64,000 nucleotides of DNA from Halobacterium jilantaiense (GCF_900110535.1 NZ_FOJA01000001.1:248001-312000); one strand, 5' to 3'. Counted from the first letter of the stretch, positions 42,351 through 51,812 are shown. Notes: a model not told the origin generated them from the letters alone. Numbers and translations are program-made.

Positions 42351-43562
42351 GTGACGGAACACACCAGCGTTCTGGTGGTCGGTGGCGGCGCGACCGGTAC
42401 CGGCGTCGCCCGCGACCTCGCGCTCCGGGGCGTCGACGTGACACTCGTGGACCGCGGCGGCCTCGGAAGCGGCACGACCGGGCGCTCGCACGGCCTCCTG
42501 CACAGCGGCGCGCGCTACGCCGACACCAGCCCCGAGGACGCCCGAGAGTGCGTCCGGGAGAACGAGACTCTCCGTGCGGTCGCGGGCGCGTGCATCCGCG
42601 ACACCGGCGGTTTCTTCGTCCAGTTCGCCGACGACGACCCCGACTACTTCGACGAGAAAGTGTCCGCCTGCGAGGACGCCGGCGTCCCCGTCTCCGTCGC
42701 CGACGGGGAGACCGCTCGCGAGCGAGAGCCGACACTCGCTGCGGACGCCGAGCGCGTCGCCGCCGTCCCGGACGGCGTCGTCTACCCGTCCCGACTCGTC
42801 GCCGCGACTGCGGCCGACGCCCGCGAACACGGCGCGACCGTCCGGACCCACACGCCGGTCGACTCGCTGACGACCGACGGCGACCGCGTGACCGGTGCGC
42901 GTCTCGCCGACGGCACGGCTCTCGAAGCCGACCACGCCGTGAACGCCGCGGGCGCGTGGGCCGGCGATCTCGCCGCGACCGCCGGCGTCGACGTCGACAT
43001 GCATCCCGCCAAGGGCGCGATGGTCACGGTCGACGCCCCCGGCGTCGACACCGTCCTGAACAGGTGTCGGCCCGCGAGCGACGGCGACATCGTCGTCCCC
43101 CACGCCGATACGGCCGTCCTCGGGACGACGAGCGTCGATATCGACAGCCCGGACGACGCGACCGCCACGCCCGTGGAGGTCGAGACGGTCGTCGACGAGT
43201 GCAGCGCACTCCTCCCCGGCGCTGCCGACGCCCGAGTGGTGCGCACGTACTCGGGCGTCCGACCGCTGTACAGTCCGAGCGACTACGGCGAGGACGCCCG
43301 CGGCATCTCCCGGGGGTTCTACGTGCTCGACCACGCCGACCGCGACGGCGTCGCCGGCCTCACCACGGTCGTCGGCGGGAAGCTCACGACTTACCGGCTG
43401 ATGGCCGAAGCGACTGCCGACCTGGTCGCCGAGCGCCTCGGCGTCGACGCGCCCTGTCAGACCGATGACCAGCCACTCGTCGCCCACGACGACCCCGAAC
43501 GCCTCGACGGACTCGTCGCCGAGTTCGACGCAGACCATCCGGCGGACGCCGACCTCCGCTGA
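42351..43562 (+). CDS. FAD-dependent glycerol-3-phosphate dehydrogenase, GlpA-like, short form
   Basis: The 403-residue flavoenzyme has the FAD-binding VLVVGGGATGTGVARDLALRG (residues 7-27), GTTGRSHGLLHSGARY (about 41-56), AVNAAGAWAGDLA (near 200) and SGVRPLYSP (near 302), matching the glycerol-3-phosphate dehydrogenase fold. It oxidises glycerol 3-phosphate to dihydroxyacetone phosphate. Full-length archaeal GlpA is usually about 150 residues longer with a BFD-type [2Fe-2S] domain; here the protein stops after the flavin domain, and glpB and glpC are not adjacent. Another FAD oxidoreductase function is possible. The start is GTG 42351. Confidence 0.8.
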   Translation: MTEHTSVLVVGGGATGTGVARDLALRGVDVTLVDRGGLGSGTTGRSHGLLHSGARYADTSPEDARECVRENETLRAVAGACIRDTGGFFVQFADDDPDYFDEKVSACEDAGVPVSVADGETAREREPTLAADAERVAAVPDGVVYPSRLVAATAADAREHGATVRTHTPVDSLTTDGDRVTGARLADGTALEADHAVNAAGAWAGDLAATAGVDVDMHPAKGAMVTVDAPGVDTVLNRCRPASDGDIVVPHADTAVLGTTSVDIDSPDDATATPVEVETVVDECSALLPGAADARVVRTYSGVRPLYSPSDYGEDARGISRGFYVLDHADRDGVAGLTTVVGGKLTTYRLMAEATADLVAERLGVDAPCQTDDQPLVAHDDPERLDGLVAEFDADHPADADLR

Positions 43563-43572
43563 CTCGACCGCC

Positions 43573-43947
43573 TCACTCGACGCGCGACAGAACGAGTGCC
43601 ACCCGTTCGGTGTCGTCCGGTTCGGTCTCCTCGATATTGTCGGGCGTCTCGGTGCCGTGGAGCGCCCGCAACGCCGGCTCCACGTCGTCCCTGACGCCCG
43701 CACGCTCCGTCACGTCCCGCCAGACGCGCTCGGGCACCCGAAGCACCCACGCGGTCGGCGTGCGCTCGACGAGCGGGTCGTCCGCGAACGCCTGCCGCCA
43801 CTCGTAGACGAGGCCGTCGACGCTCACACCCGGGTACTCCGACACCGCGGCCTGCACCGACTCGGCGGCCTCGGCCAGCACCGATTCGCGCACGCCCAGC
43901 GTGTCCGCCACTCGCGTGACTGTCTGGTCGTCGAACGGGCCCTGCAT
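43573..43947 (-). CDS. Conserved hypothetical protein
   Basis: The 124-residue acidic protein begins MQGPFDDQTVTRVADTLGVRESVL, with a helical N-terminus of possible HTH-like character, and later has VYEWRQAFADDPLVERTPTAWVLRV and a C-terminal beta segment (TERVALVLSRVE). I do not recognise a family. It is separated from the DUF368 gene by about 30 nt on the same strand and could be the last gene of the aglB operon. It is convergent with the GlpA-like gene. Confidence 0.6.
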   Translation of the reverse strand: MQGPFDDQTVTRVADTLGVRESVLAEAAESVQAAVSEYPGVSVDGLVYEWRQAFADDPLVERTPTAWVLRVPERVWRDVTERAGVRDDVEPALRALHGTETPDNIEETEPDDTERVALVLSRVE

Positions 43948-43978
43948 ACCGGGTGCTACGACGGCCGCCGAGAAAAGT

Positions 43979-44914
43979 TCAGTAGTCGAGGTCGTCGGTC
44001 GTCGCGTCCAGCGCCAGCACCGCGCCCGCGCCGAGTACGCCCGCGACGAGCAACGGTGCGACCGACGCTGCCGTCCACGCGCTCGTCGCGTCCGAGATCT
44101 TGATTGCCGGGGCCCGGAGCGCACCCGCCATCAGCGCCACGAGGAACGTGAGCGTGGCGGCCCGGTAGTGGTCGAGCGCCCACTCCACGGCGCGTGCGAA
44201 CGTCAGAATACCGACGAGCGCACCGCCCGAGAACACCACGAGCGTCGACAGCGGGTCGACGGCGTCACCGAGTGCGCCAGCGAACAGGGCGTCCGTCGCC
44301 TCGCTGACCGCGCCCGTCATCGTCTCGTACTTCCCGAGCGTCAACAGTATGAGCGACCCGGACACGCCCGGCAGCACCATCGCACAGATGGCGAACGCGC
44401 CCGTGACGAACATCATCGCCAGTCCCCCCGGGAGGACGTCCGCGCTGGCCTGCCCGCTGAGCAGGAACGCGAGCGCGAACCCCGCGACGCCCGCCAGGAT
44501 TCGGCCGGGCGTGTCTGCGGACACCTCACCGAGCAACACGACGACGGACGCCGCGATGAGGCCGAAGAAGAACGCGAACGTCAGGCCGGGGTACTCGTGG
44601 TAGGCCACGTCGACGACGTTCGCCACCGTGACAACAGCCGTCAGCACGCCGACGCCGAGGACGACCAGAAACGGCACTTCCATGTCCGTCAGCGCGTCGC
44701 CGAACTCCCGGCGCGCGCTCGCATCGCCGAGTCGCGGGAGCAACGGGAGTAGCGCCAGCGCCTCCCCTGGGTCGAGGGACGCGATGGCACCAACGAGGCG
44801 CTCGTAGATGCCCGTGATGAGCGCAATCGTCCCGCCGGAAACGCCGGGAACGGCGTCTGCCGCGCCCATCGCCGCGCCCTTCAGGTAGACCGCGGCCCAC
44901 TCCCGCACCGCCAT
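43979..44914 (-). CDS. DUF368 membrane protein, predicted polyprenyl-phosphate translocase
   Basis: The 311-residue integral membrane protein has about eight to ten hydrophobic segments and two copies of the DUF368 signature: DAVPGVSGGTIALITGIYERL (residues 20-40) and MVLPGVSGSLILLTLGKYETM (near 175-195). Bacterial DUF368 proteins (PopT) return undecaprenyl phosphate across the membrane. ATG 44914 overlaps the aglB stop as TGATG, so it is co-translated with the oligosaccharyltransferase. It likely recycles dolichyl phosphate after glycan transfer; that role in archaea is inferred. Confidence 0.88.
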   Translation of the reverse strand: MAVREWAAVYLKGAAMGAADAVPGVSGGTIALITGIYERLVGAIASLDPGEALALLPLLPRLGDASARREFGDALTDMEVPFLVVLGVGVLTAVVTVANVVDVAYHEYPGLTFAFFFGLIAASVVVLLGEVSADTPGRILAGVAGFALAFLLSGQASADVLPGGLAMMFVTGAFAICAMVLPGVSGSLILLTLGKYETMTGAVSEATDALFAGALGDAVDPLSTLVVFSGGALVGILTFARAVEWALDHYRAATLTFLVALMAGALRAPAIKISDATSAWTAASVAPLLVAGVLGAGAVLALDATTDDLDY

Positions 44915-47900
44915 CACCGCAGCCGTCCGAGCGCCACAGCGCCCGCGAGCGCCGGCACCGCGCCGGTCGTCAGGTCGACGCCGCCGGACTGCGAGTCCTC
45001 GCTCCCGTCGGCAGCGTCAGCCAGTTCCGACGGTGCCGTCAGCGACTCGCTCGCGGAGGTGTTCGCGCCCTCGGGCTCGTCGACAATCTGGCGCTCCAGG
45101 TTCACCGCCACAGGCTCGTCGCCCTCGCCGAGCACCTGCGCCTCGGAGACGTCAGCGGAGTTCGCGTACTCCACGACGGTCAGCCCGTCGTCGGCGGTCT
45201 GGTTCCCCGTCGTGAACTCGTAGGAGCCTGCAGCACGCACCGAGACGTTCGTGTGCCCGTTCTCCGGCCCGTAGTTCTCGTAGCCGGTCGTCGAGTACGG
45301 CAGGGTCATCGTGAACTCGCCGTCCGCCCCCGTCTCCGCGTACTGCGTGTAGGTGAACGTGGGGCTCTGGCCCTGATCGTTGACCATCTGGGAGATGTTC
45401 ATCTCCACCGACGCCCGAACCGTCGTGTTCGCCGGGCCGGTGCCCGTGACCTCAGCGCCCTCGACCCGCTCGAACATCTTCACGGAGGTCGGGTAGTACG
45501 CCGGGTTCAGCTCCCCGCCGAAGTACCAGAGGTTCGCCGGCGCGGTGTGGTCGTCGCTCACACCCACCAGCCGGTAGTGCTCGAGCGCCGCGATGTCCTC
45601 CTGGGGCAGGTCCTGGAACCCGCCGATCTGGGACGTCGAGTCGTTCTGGACGTACGCCTCGGCTTCGGCCATCGAATCGAACTGGCGGGTGTTGTTCGTC
45701 GCCGCGTCGAACGCCGCCGGCTGCCCACGCAGGCGGGTCAGCGTCTCCCGCCAGTCCAGCACGACGGGCTGCGCCTGCTTCGCGGAGCCGTGGTAACGGT
45801 ACAGCCGGACCATCATCGACTCGAAGTACGCCTGCTTCTTCAGCAGCGGCGACTGCTGGAGGTACTGTGCGTTCGTGATCTGGCCGTCCTCCCACTGCGC
45901 GTTGTACGCCTGCTGGTAGAACTCTCCCGTGGAGAGGTCTCGCGGGCCGTCGTAGAACACGAGCGGCGCACCGAACTTCGATTGGCCGGCCTGAAGACCA
46001 GGCCGCGGCGGCATGATCATCTTCCAGTCGACTGCGACGTACCGATTCTTCGCGTCGTCCTCCTCGATGCCTTCGAGGACGGCCTGCGCCCGGCTCTCGT
46101 TGTCAGCCAGGAGGAAGTTCGCCGCCGTCGTGGCACCCTGCTGGAACGGATTCGCGTGTGGCACAGCGTTGCCCTCGACGGTCATCCAGTGACCGTAGTC
46201 CCACCAGGACATCACGCCGAACGCGCCCTCGGGATAGTCGAAGTCGTCGGTCTGGGCGTACGTCCCGTAATACCGCATCTCGTCGGCGTTGTCTGCACCG
46301 TCGTACGTCCCCTGGGTCGGCGTGTGCTCGTCGTACCACTCCATCACGTCAGCCCACTCGGTGACGCCACCGGGACCGTTGTTCTGCCCGACCGTGATAG
46401 CCGACTGAAGTGGCACTTGCTGGTCCTGACTGTTCGTCAGCGTAATCGGCGTCGCCGACCCTCGCTGCGAGTCGTTGTTCGTCGCTTCTGCGACGGCCGG
46501 TGCCGCGACCGGCACGAGAATCAGGAGGGCGACCATCGTCACCGTCGCCACCTGATGCCAGCGCACGTCCTCGATCGTCGACGCCGGCTTGTCGAGGTTG
46601 ACCAGCCCGAGCACGCCCTTCAGGACGTACGCGTTCAACACGACGACTGGCACGATGAGGTAGTAGTTGAACCGCACCTGCGTGAACGCCGCCGACGTGA
46701 TGAAGGCCCCCCAGACGACGACCAGAAGCTGCTCCGCCTCGTAGTCGCCGGTCATCGCGACCGCGGCCAGCGTCCCGGCGACCAGTAGCAGCGCGGTCAA
46801 CTGTCCACCCAGTCCGAAGATGCCGCCGATGGACGACGCGAGCGGCGGCGACACGAACAGCAACGCGACGAACCCGACAGCGGCCGCAGCACCGGCGATG
46901 CGGCGGGGGCTCCCGCTCGTGACGTGGGGCTTCAGGAGGATGGCGACCGCGCCGACGAGCGCCGAGAAGAACGCCAGCCCGTACTCGAGGAAGATGACGC
47001 CGAACATCCCGAGACCGTACTGGGCCTCCCGAGCCAGGAAGGGCTGCGCCTCGCCGATGGTTCGCCTGCTCGCGTTCGCACTCAGGCCGAGATAGTTCAG
47101 GAGCTGGTCCTGAAGCATCGACCAGAAGTCCGGAAGGACGACGGCGATGATGCCGACAGCCACCACGAGGATGCCGACGACAGCACCGACGTAGCCGGAC
47201 GTCGAGAGCTCTCGGTCGTCGAACTCACGGGCGAGCCACGCGAGGAACACACAGCCGAACGCCACCGCGAACGAGAACAGCGGCTGGAGGAATGAGAACC
47301 CGGAGACGCCGAAGCCGCTCTCCGCGATCTTCACGAACATCATGAGGCCGGTCGTCGCCATCGAAACGGCACCGACGACCGCGACGTGGTCCGGGCTCGT
47401 GCCGGTGACGTAGTCGCCGACGAGCTTCACGAGGAAGAACGCACCGAAGATACCGACAAGCAGCACGCCCGGCGGCCACACCCACATGTAGACTGCGGTG
47501 GCGACGCCGGCGAGAACGCTCCAGCCGACGACCCGGCGAAGCCCCGCGACATCGCGGTCGAGGAACTGCTCGAACACCGGCTTCTCGCGCTCTGCGACCG
47601 TCAGCGCGACCATCATCGCGAGGACGGCCAGCGCCATGAATAGCGGCTCCGCACCGTTGTGGTCTGCGGCACCCGCCAGCGTTCGCTGCAGGAAGTAGCC
47701 GGGCAGTAGCCCGAGGATGACCGCCGAGAAGACGCCACCGAGCCGACCGCCGAGGCGCTTCCCCATGAAGTAGACCGGGATCGCGAGCAGTGCGCCGAAG
47801 ACGGGCGGCGCGATCACGAGAACCATCCCGATCGTCTGCTCCGACGGACTCCCCAGACCGACAATCAGTGCGACTGTCGCCAGGAGCTGGTCGAACAGCG

Positions 47901-48195
47901 TACCGAACTGGCCCGCGAGCGTGCCGTTCGGGAAGTTCGTCCAGACGTCGAACGGCATGGTGTCCGGGAAGTTCCGGACCGTGTACGTCACCTGCCGGAG
48001 GTGGTAGTACGCGTCGTTCCCGGAGAGATACACCTGACCGTCCCGGGTGAAGTTCTCCCATGCTTGCACGCGCACCCAGAACATGAACGCGAGCACCGCG
48101 CCCAGGGCGGGCACGTGGTACCAGTCTTCGAGTGCGTCGAGGGCTGCGTCGACGGAAACGGAGGAGAGCCCCGACGCTTCGGTCTTCTCGCTCAT
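44914..48195 (-). CDS. aglB: Oligosaccharyltransferase AglB
   Basis: This 1093-residue STT3-type enzyme transfers the dolichol-linked glycan to Asn-X-Ser/Thr on the outer surface. The N-terminal half has about 13 membrane helices with the metal-binding GNDAYYHLRQV loop (near residue 60) and FGTLFDQL. The C-terminal domain has VMSWWDYGHWMTVEG (WWDYG near residue 662) and VAVDWKMIMPP (near 720), the DK/MI-type motif. ATG 48195 lies 29 nt downstream of a CTTATTCGCG element that also precedes the divergent aglG-like gene. The TGATG overlap links it to DUF368. Confidence 0.97.
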   Translation of the reverse strand: MSEKTEASGLSSVSVDAALDALEDWYHVPALGAVLAFMFWVRVQAWENFTRDGQVYLSGNDAYYHLRQVTYTVRNFPDTMPFDVWTNFPNGTLAGQFGTLFDQLLATVALIVGLGSPSEQTIGMVLVIAPPVFGALLAIPVYFMGKRLGGRLGGVFSAVILGLLPGYFLQRTLAGAADHNGAEPLFMALAVLAMMVALTVAEREKPVFEQFLDRDVAGLRRVVGWSVLAGVATAVYMWVWPPGVLLVGIFGAFFLVKLVGDYVTGTSPDHVAVVGAVSMATTGLMMFVKIAESGFGVSGFSFLQPLFSFAVAFGCVFLAWLAREFDDRELSTSGYVGAVVGILVVAVGIIAVVLPDFWSMLQDQLLNYLGLSANASRRTIGEAQPFLAREAQYGLGMFGVIFLEYGLAFFSALVGAVAILLKPHVTSGSPRRIAGAAAAVGFVALLFVSPPLASSIGGIFGLGGQLTALLLVAGTLAAVAMTGDYEAEQLLVVVWGAFITSAAFTQVRFNYYLIVPVVVLNAYVLKGVLGLVNLDKPASTIEDVRWHQVATVTMVALLILVPVAAPAVAEATNNDSQRGSATPITLTNSQDQQVPLQSAITVGQNNGPGGVTEWADVMEWYDEHTPTQGTYDGADNADEMRYYGTYAQTDDFDYPEGAFGVMSWWDYGHWMTVEGNAVPHANPFQQGATTAANFLLADNESRAQAVLEGIEEDDAKNRYVAVDWKMIMPPRPGLQAGQSKFGAPLVFYDGPRDLSTGEFYQQAYNAQWEDGQITNAQYLQQSPLLKKQAYFESMMVRLYRYHGSAKQAQPVVLDWRETLTRLRGQPAAFDAATNNTRQFDSMAEAEAYVQNDSTSQIGGFQDLPQEDIAALEHYRLVGVSDDHTAPANLWYFGGELNPAYYPTSVKMFERVEGAEVTGTGPANTTVRASVEMNISQMVNDQGQSPTFTYTQYAETGADGEFTMTLPYSTTGYENYGPENGHTNVSVRAAGSYEFTTGNQTADDGLTVVEYANSADVSEAQVLGEGDEPVAVNLERQIVDEPEGANTSASESLTAPSELADAADGSEDSQSGGVDLTTGAVPALAGAVALGRLR

Positions 48196-48216
48196 TGATG
48201 GTAGGGACAAAAAGAA

Positions 48217-48283
48217 CGCGAATAAGCCTTGTGAAAGCACCCGCCACGGCCGCACGCCCCCGAAAGCACAATCCTTATTCGCG
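48217..48283. promoter_or_regulatory. Mirrored promoters of aglB and the aglG-like gene
   Basis: The 10-mer CTTATTCGCG occurs on the plus strand at 48274-48283 and on the minus strand at 48217-48226, facing outwards. Each copy is centred 27-29 nt before a start codon (48304 and 48195), the spacing of TATA elements in leaderless haloarchaeal genes. The identity goes beyond a generic TATA box, so a shared regulator or matched strength is likely. Confidence 0.65.
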
Positions 48284-48303
48284 ACACGAGCGCACTCCCG
48301 GTG

Positions 48304-49242
48304 ATGAAGGTCTCAGTCGTCGTCTGCACGTACTCGATGGACCGCTACGGTCCCTTCTCCGAAGCCGTCGAGAGCGTGCTCGCCCAGACTCACGGCGACC
48401 TCGAAGTCGTCCTCGTCGTCGACGGCAACGACGACGTCTTCGAGCGCGTCCGCGAGGACTTCGGTGACGAGGAGAACGTCGTCCTCCACTGTAACGACGA
48501 AAATCAGGGCATCTCGTATAGCCGCACGAAGGGTGCCGAACTCGCGAGCGGAGATGTCGTCGCGTTCATCGACGACGACGCGACTGCCGAAGAAGAGTGG
48601 GTGGCACGGCTCGTCAAGGTGTACGAGGAGACAGACGCTATCGCCGTCGGCGGCGACGTCGTCCCCGACTGGCAGACCGAGAAACCCGACTTCTTCCCCG
48701 CCGAGTTCTACTGGCTCGTCGGGTGTGTCGAACTCGGCTTCGCGGAGGACGGCGAGGAAGTTCGGAACACGTACGGCTCGAACATCTCGTACCGACGGGA
48801 GCAGTTCCTGGAAGTCGGCGGGTACGACCCGAACACCGGCCGGAAGGGCGACAAGCACCTGCAGGCACACGAAGCGCCTGTTGGCATCCGACTGCGAGAG
48901 GAGTACGGTCGCGGGATGGTGTTCACGCGGGACGCACGAGTCCACCACAAACTATTCGACTACCGCGGCGAATTCGGCTGGCTGGTGTTCCGATCGTTCT
49001 GGCAGGGGTACTCCAAGCGCGTCATGGACCTGCTGTATCCCGATGCAGAGGACAACAAGAGCAGCTACCTGAGGCAGCTGTTGACTAGATTCGTGCCGAA
49101 ACGTGTGAAGAATCTGGCTCGGTCGCCGTCGCTGGTGCGGTTGCAGCAGCTCGTGGCAATTTTTGTGTTCACGGCGGCTGTGGGACTCGGGTACGTATAC
49201 GCCATGGCAACACCGGACCTCGTCGAGAAGGCTAACTCGTAG
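48304..49242 (+). CDS. AglG-like family 2 glycosyltransferase
   Basis: The 312-residue protein is a GT-A transferase: VSVVVCTYSMDRYGPFSEAV (residues 3-22), VLVVDGNDDVF, and the DxD-like VVAFIDDDATAEEEW (near 82). VGGDVVPDW and GSNISYRREQFLEVGGYD complete the fold. It resembles haloarchaeal glucosyl-dolichyl-phosphate glucuronosyltransferase (AglG). The C-terminus holds one hydrophobic helix (LVAIFVFTAAVGLGYVYAM). ATG 48304 is chosen over GTG 48301. It shares its promoter region with aglB and ends convergently, overlapping the next gene by 11 nt. The exact sugar is unproven. Confidence 0.85.
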   Translation: MKVSVVVCTYSMDRYGPFSEAVESVLAQTHGDLEVVLVVDGNDDVFERVREDFGDEENVVLHCNDENQGISYSRTKGAELASGDVVAFIDDDATAEEEWVARLVKVYEETDAIAVGGDVVPDWQTEKPDFFPAEFYWLVGCVELGFAEDGEEVRNTYGSNISYRREQFLEVGGYDPNTGRKGDKHLQAHEAPVGIRLREEYGRGMVFTRDARVHHKLFDYRGEFGWLVFRSFWQGYSKRVMDLLYPDAEDNKSSYLRQLLTRFVPKRVKNLARSPSLVRLQQLVAIFVFTAAVGLGYVYAMATPDLVEKANS

Positions 49243-50146
49243 GCGCTGGGATGTCGTCCCGCCCCTCGCCGAAGAAGAACTCGTAGTAGTAGCCCACCCC
49301 TCTGCAGGCCAGCATCGCGACCGAGAGGAACATGAACGCGAGCCGAGTGAAGATGGAATCCGGTTCGTCCCCGTCGTCGCCGCCACTCGGACCATTGGGC
49401 TTCGGCGGGATGCCCGGATTGCCGTAACGCTCCGGGTAGTACCGTTGTTTTTGGCAGAATCCGCGCCCGACGCGGAAGTTCTTCTTCGCGAGCGACTCGA
49501 AGGATGTTCGGGCTGGGTGGTAGACGGTTGCGTCCTCCGCGTAGCCCTGTTTGTAGCCTGCCTCGTGGACGCGCTCACCGAACTCCCGGTCGCCGCCAGA
49601 GATCAGTCGAGCGTCGAACAGTCCGACGTCCTCAAAAACTTCGCGTCGCACTACCAACGCACAGGTTGGAGCGTAGTGCTCTTGGCTCAGGTACTGTTCA
49701 ACGGGGAATGCATTTTGCTGGTTGTATTTTGCAGTAATACCTGGCGCTGAATTACAGACTTCGACGTTACAGCCCAGATACGAAACGTTCTGGGTTTCTA
49801 CCGTAGAAAGAACGTTCTCCACGAAGTTCGGCGGGACGCGTTCGTCAGCGTCAAGAAACACAATCACCTCACCATTCGAGTTTCTGATACCCGCATTCCG
49901 AGCAGCGTAGGAGCCCTGAATCTCGTCCTCTATAAGCACATTTACGAACTCGTGGTCTTCAGCTAATTCCATCGACACGGTTGGTGTCTCGTCGCTAGAC
50001 CCGTTGTCCACCACAAACACTCGCAACTCCACCGCCTTAGAAGACAACTCAGTGACTGAGCTCAAGGTTTCACGAATTCCTGTGGAATCGTTGTAAACGG
50101 GAATTATCAGGTCCACTGATGTGGGCTGGTTTCCTACCTCAGTCAT
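49232..50146 (-). CDS. AglE-like family 2 glycosyltransferase
   Basis: The 304-residue GT-A protein has VDLIIPVYNDSTGIRETL (about residues 11-28), VFVVDNGSSDET, VIVFLDADERVPPNFVENV (DxD-like, about 97-115), and GLFDARLISGGDREFGERV (about 175-193), a typical acceptor-binding segment. A C-terminal hydrophobic stretch suggests membrane association. It likely adds a sugar to the dolichol-linked glycan. ATG 50146 starts at the family boundary. GC content falls from here onward, marking the edge of the glycan cassette. Confidence 0.85.
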   Translation of the reverse strand: MTEVGNQPTSVDLIIPVYNDSTGIRETLSSVTELSSKAVELRVFVVDNGSSDETPTVSMELAEDHEFVNVLIEDEIQGSYAARNAGIRNSNGEVIVFLDADERVPPNFVENVLSTVETQNVSYLGCNVEVCNSAPGITAKYNQQNAFPVEQYLSQEHYAPTCALVVRREVFEDVGLFDARLISGGDREFGERVHEAGYKQGYAEDATVYHPARTSFESLAKKNFRVGRGFCQKQRYYPERYGNPGIPPKPNGPSGGDDGDEPDSIFTRLAFMFLSVAMLACRGVGYYYEFFFGEGRDDIPAPTS

Positions 50147-50340
50147 AGCTGTTGGTTCCGTGATGCCCTCAAACCGACAGGAGCAAATCACTTCTGCTCC
50201 TGTGTACGCGGTTGAGAACTCACAGACGGAGACAGAGTTTGTAACGTAATTCGAAACACCAATATCTTTCCATCAACCATCAGTTCTCAGAGCGCCTGAT
50301 GAGCGGAACTCTGAATCACCGGTAGTGGTATCTGGTTCAC

Positions 50341-51729
50341 ATGAAAGCTGCCCCAACAGCCTTCGAGAAGTTCGAACTCGAACAATCTCTGTTCGACCTA
50401 CAGGTTCGTGAGGTACCAGTCTGGGAGCGGATTCGCTTCGAAGTTTTCCAAGAGATTCGGAGGCAAAATGGAACCGGGCGGGCACATACGGCTGTTGGTA
50501 ATGATTGGCGGGACTACGCGCGAGGAACCAGTCTCTTACTACGAAATCTCGTAATCAAGAACCCATACTTCTCTGAGGAATCGGACTTGTTGTTCGTCGG
50601 GCACCACAGGAGGAAACAGTTGGACGACGGGTACTGGTGGGACATATACTGTGACCCAATTCACGAGGCGGGTAGCTACGATTTCACCCACTTTGAGAAA
50701 GATCATATGCTATCTCACGCTTCACCGCCACGAACGGCGAATCTCCGATATCTCGACCTCATTGAGCAAGTGAGCAACATTCAACGCGTACTGAAGATCA
50801 ACTCTCCGGTGATCCCACCGAAGACGAAGGATACGTTAGAGCGTGCCAGAAAAGCTCTTCTTTCCCGGTTTGATGCGGACATCGATTTGGTGGCAAAAGT
50901 CAAAAAAGTCCTCCACGAGCGACGTGCAAAACTCCCGCTCTACAAGCGACTGGTGAAGCGAGTCGACCCCGAACTTGTGGTTGTAGTCGTGAGCTACGGT
51001 CGTGAGACGCTCATCGAAGCCTGCAAGTCACAAGACGTGCCAGTCGCGGAGCTCCAGCACGGTGTGGTCTCTAAACACCACTTCGGGTACTCGTTCCCGG
51101 GGCCGCGGACGAAAACGACGTTCCCAGACTACTTCTTGGCGTTCGGTGATTTCTGGAAACAGTCAGTTGACTTCCCGGTTCCTGAGAGCCACGTTATCCC
51201 GGTTGGATACCCCTTCTTGGAACAATCTATCGGAAAATACTCCGATGCAGAAGCAACCGACAAGTTAATTTTCATCTCCCAGGGCACGGTCGGACGGACT
51301 CTGTCGAAGTTCGCAGTTGAACTAAACCAGCATCCAAATGCCGATTACGATATAATTTATAAGTTACATCCAGGGGAGTACGACCGGTGGCGGACCGAAT
51401 ATCCGTGGCTCGAAACCACGGAACTTGAAGTGGTAGAGGATGGAAAGAACCTCTATCGGCTATTCTCAGAAGCGTCTGCGCAGATCGGTGTTGGGTCGAC
51501 GGCTATCTATGAAGGGCTGGCATTTGACCTGCAAACGTTCATATACGACTGTCCGGACGCAGAGGTGATGGAGCCACTCGTCGATGAAAACGCCGCAACA
51601 AAAATTTCAACAACTGATGAGCTCGCGAGCAGCCTCGGTACCGCAAGTCCTCAGTTCGACCAAAGCTACTACTTCGAGAGCAACTCAGTCGAAAAAGCTT
51701 GTGAAGTCTTCGACGACCTCAGGAAGTAA
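50341..51729 (+). CDS. Putative capsule/teichoic-type glycosyltransferase
   Basis: The 462-residue protein has an N-terminal domain of unclear fold (KAAPTAFEKFELEQSLFDL) and a C-terminal half resembling GT-B enzymes such as CDP-glycerol or capsule transferases: PVAELQHGVVSKHHFGYSFPG (about residues 232-252), PVGYPFLEQSI, LIFISQGTVGRTLSKFAVEL (about 305-325), YDIIYKLHPGEYDRWR and AQIGVGSTAIYEGLAFDL (about 378-396). It probably transfers a sugar or sugar phosphate in the cytoplasm. It is convergent with the RmlB-like gene. The 194 bases upstream hold divergent promoters; I see no gene there. Confidence 0.7.
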   Translation: MKAAPTAFEKFELEQSLFDLQVREVPVWERIRFEVFQEIRRQNGTGRAHTAVGNDWRDYARGTSLLLRNLVIKNPYFSEESDLLFVGHHRRKQLDDGYWWDIYCDPIHEAGSYDFTHFEKDHMLSHASPPRTANLRYLDLIEQVSNIQRVLKINSPVIPPKTKDTLERARKALLSRFDADIDLVAKVKKVLHERRAKLPLYKRLVKRVDPELVVVVVSYGRETLIEACKSQDVPVAELQHGVVSKHHFGYSFPGPRTKTTFPDYFLAFGDFWKQSVDFPVPESHVIPVGYPFLEQSIGKYSDAEATDKLIFISQGTVGRTLSKFAVELNQHPNADYDIIYKLHPGEYDRWRTEYPWLETTELEVVEDGKNLYRLFSEASAQIGVGSTAIYEGLAFDLQTFIYDCPDAEVMEPLVDENAATKISTTDELASSLGTASPQFDQSYYFESNSVEKACEVFDDLRK

Positions 51730-51812
51730 CCGAACCTGAGAACGCTGTCCACAACAGTCACGACTGAGTTCTGGTCATAGTGTATCCGAACAATGTCGGT
51801 GAGTGTTCTAGT

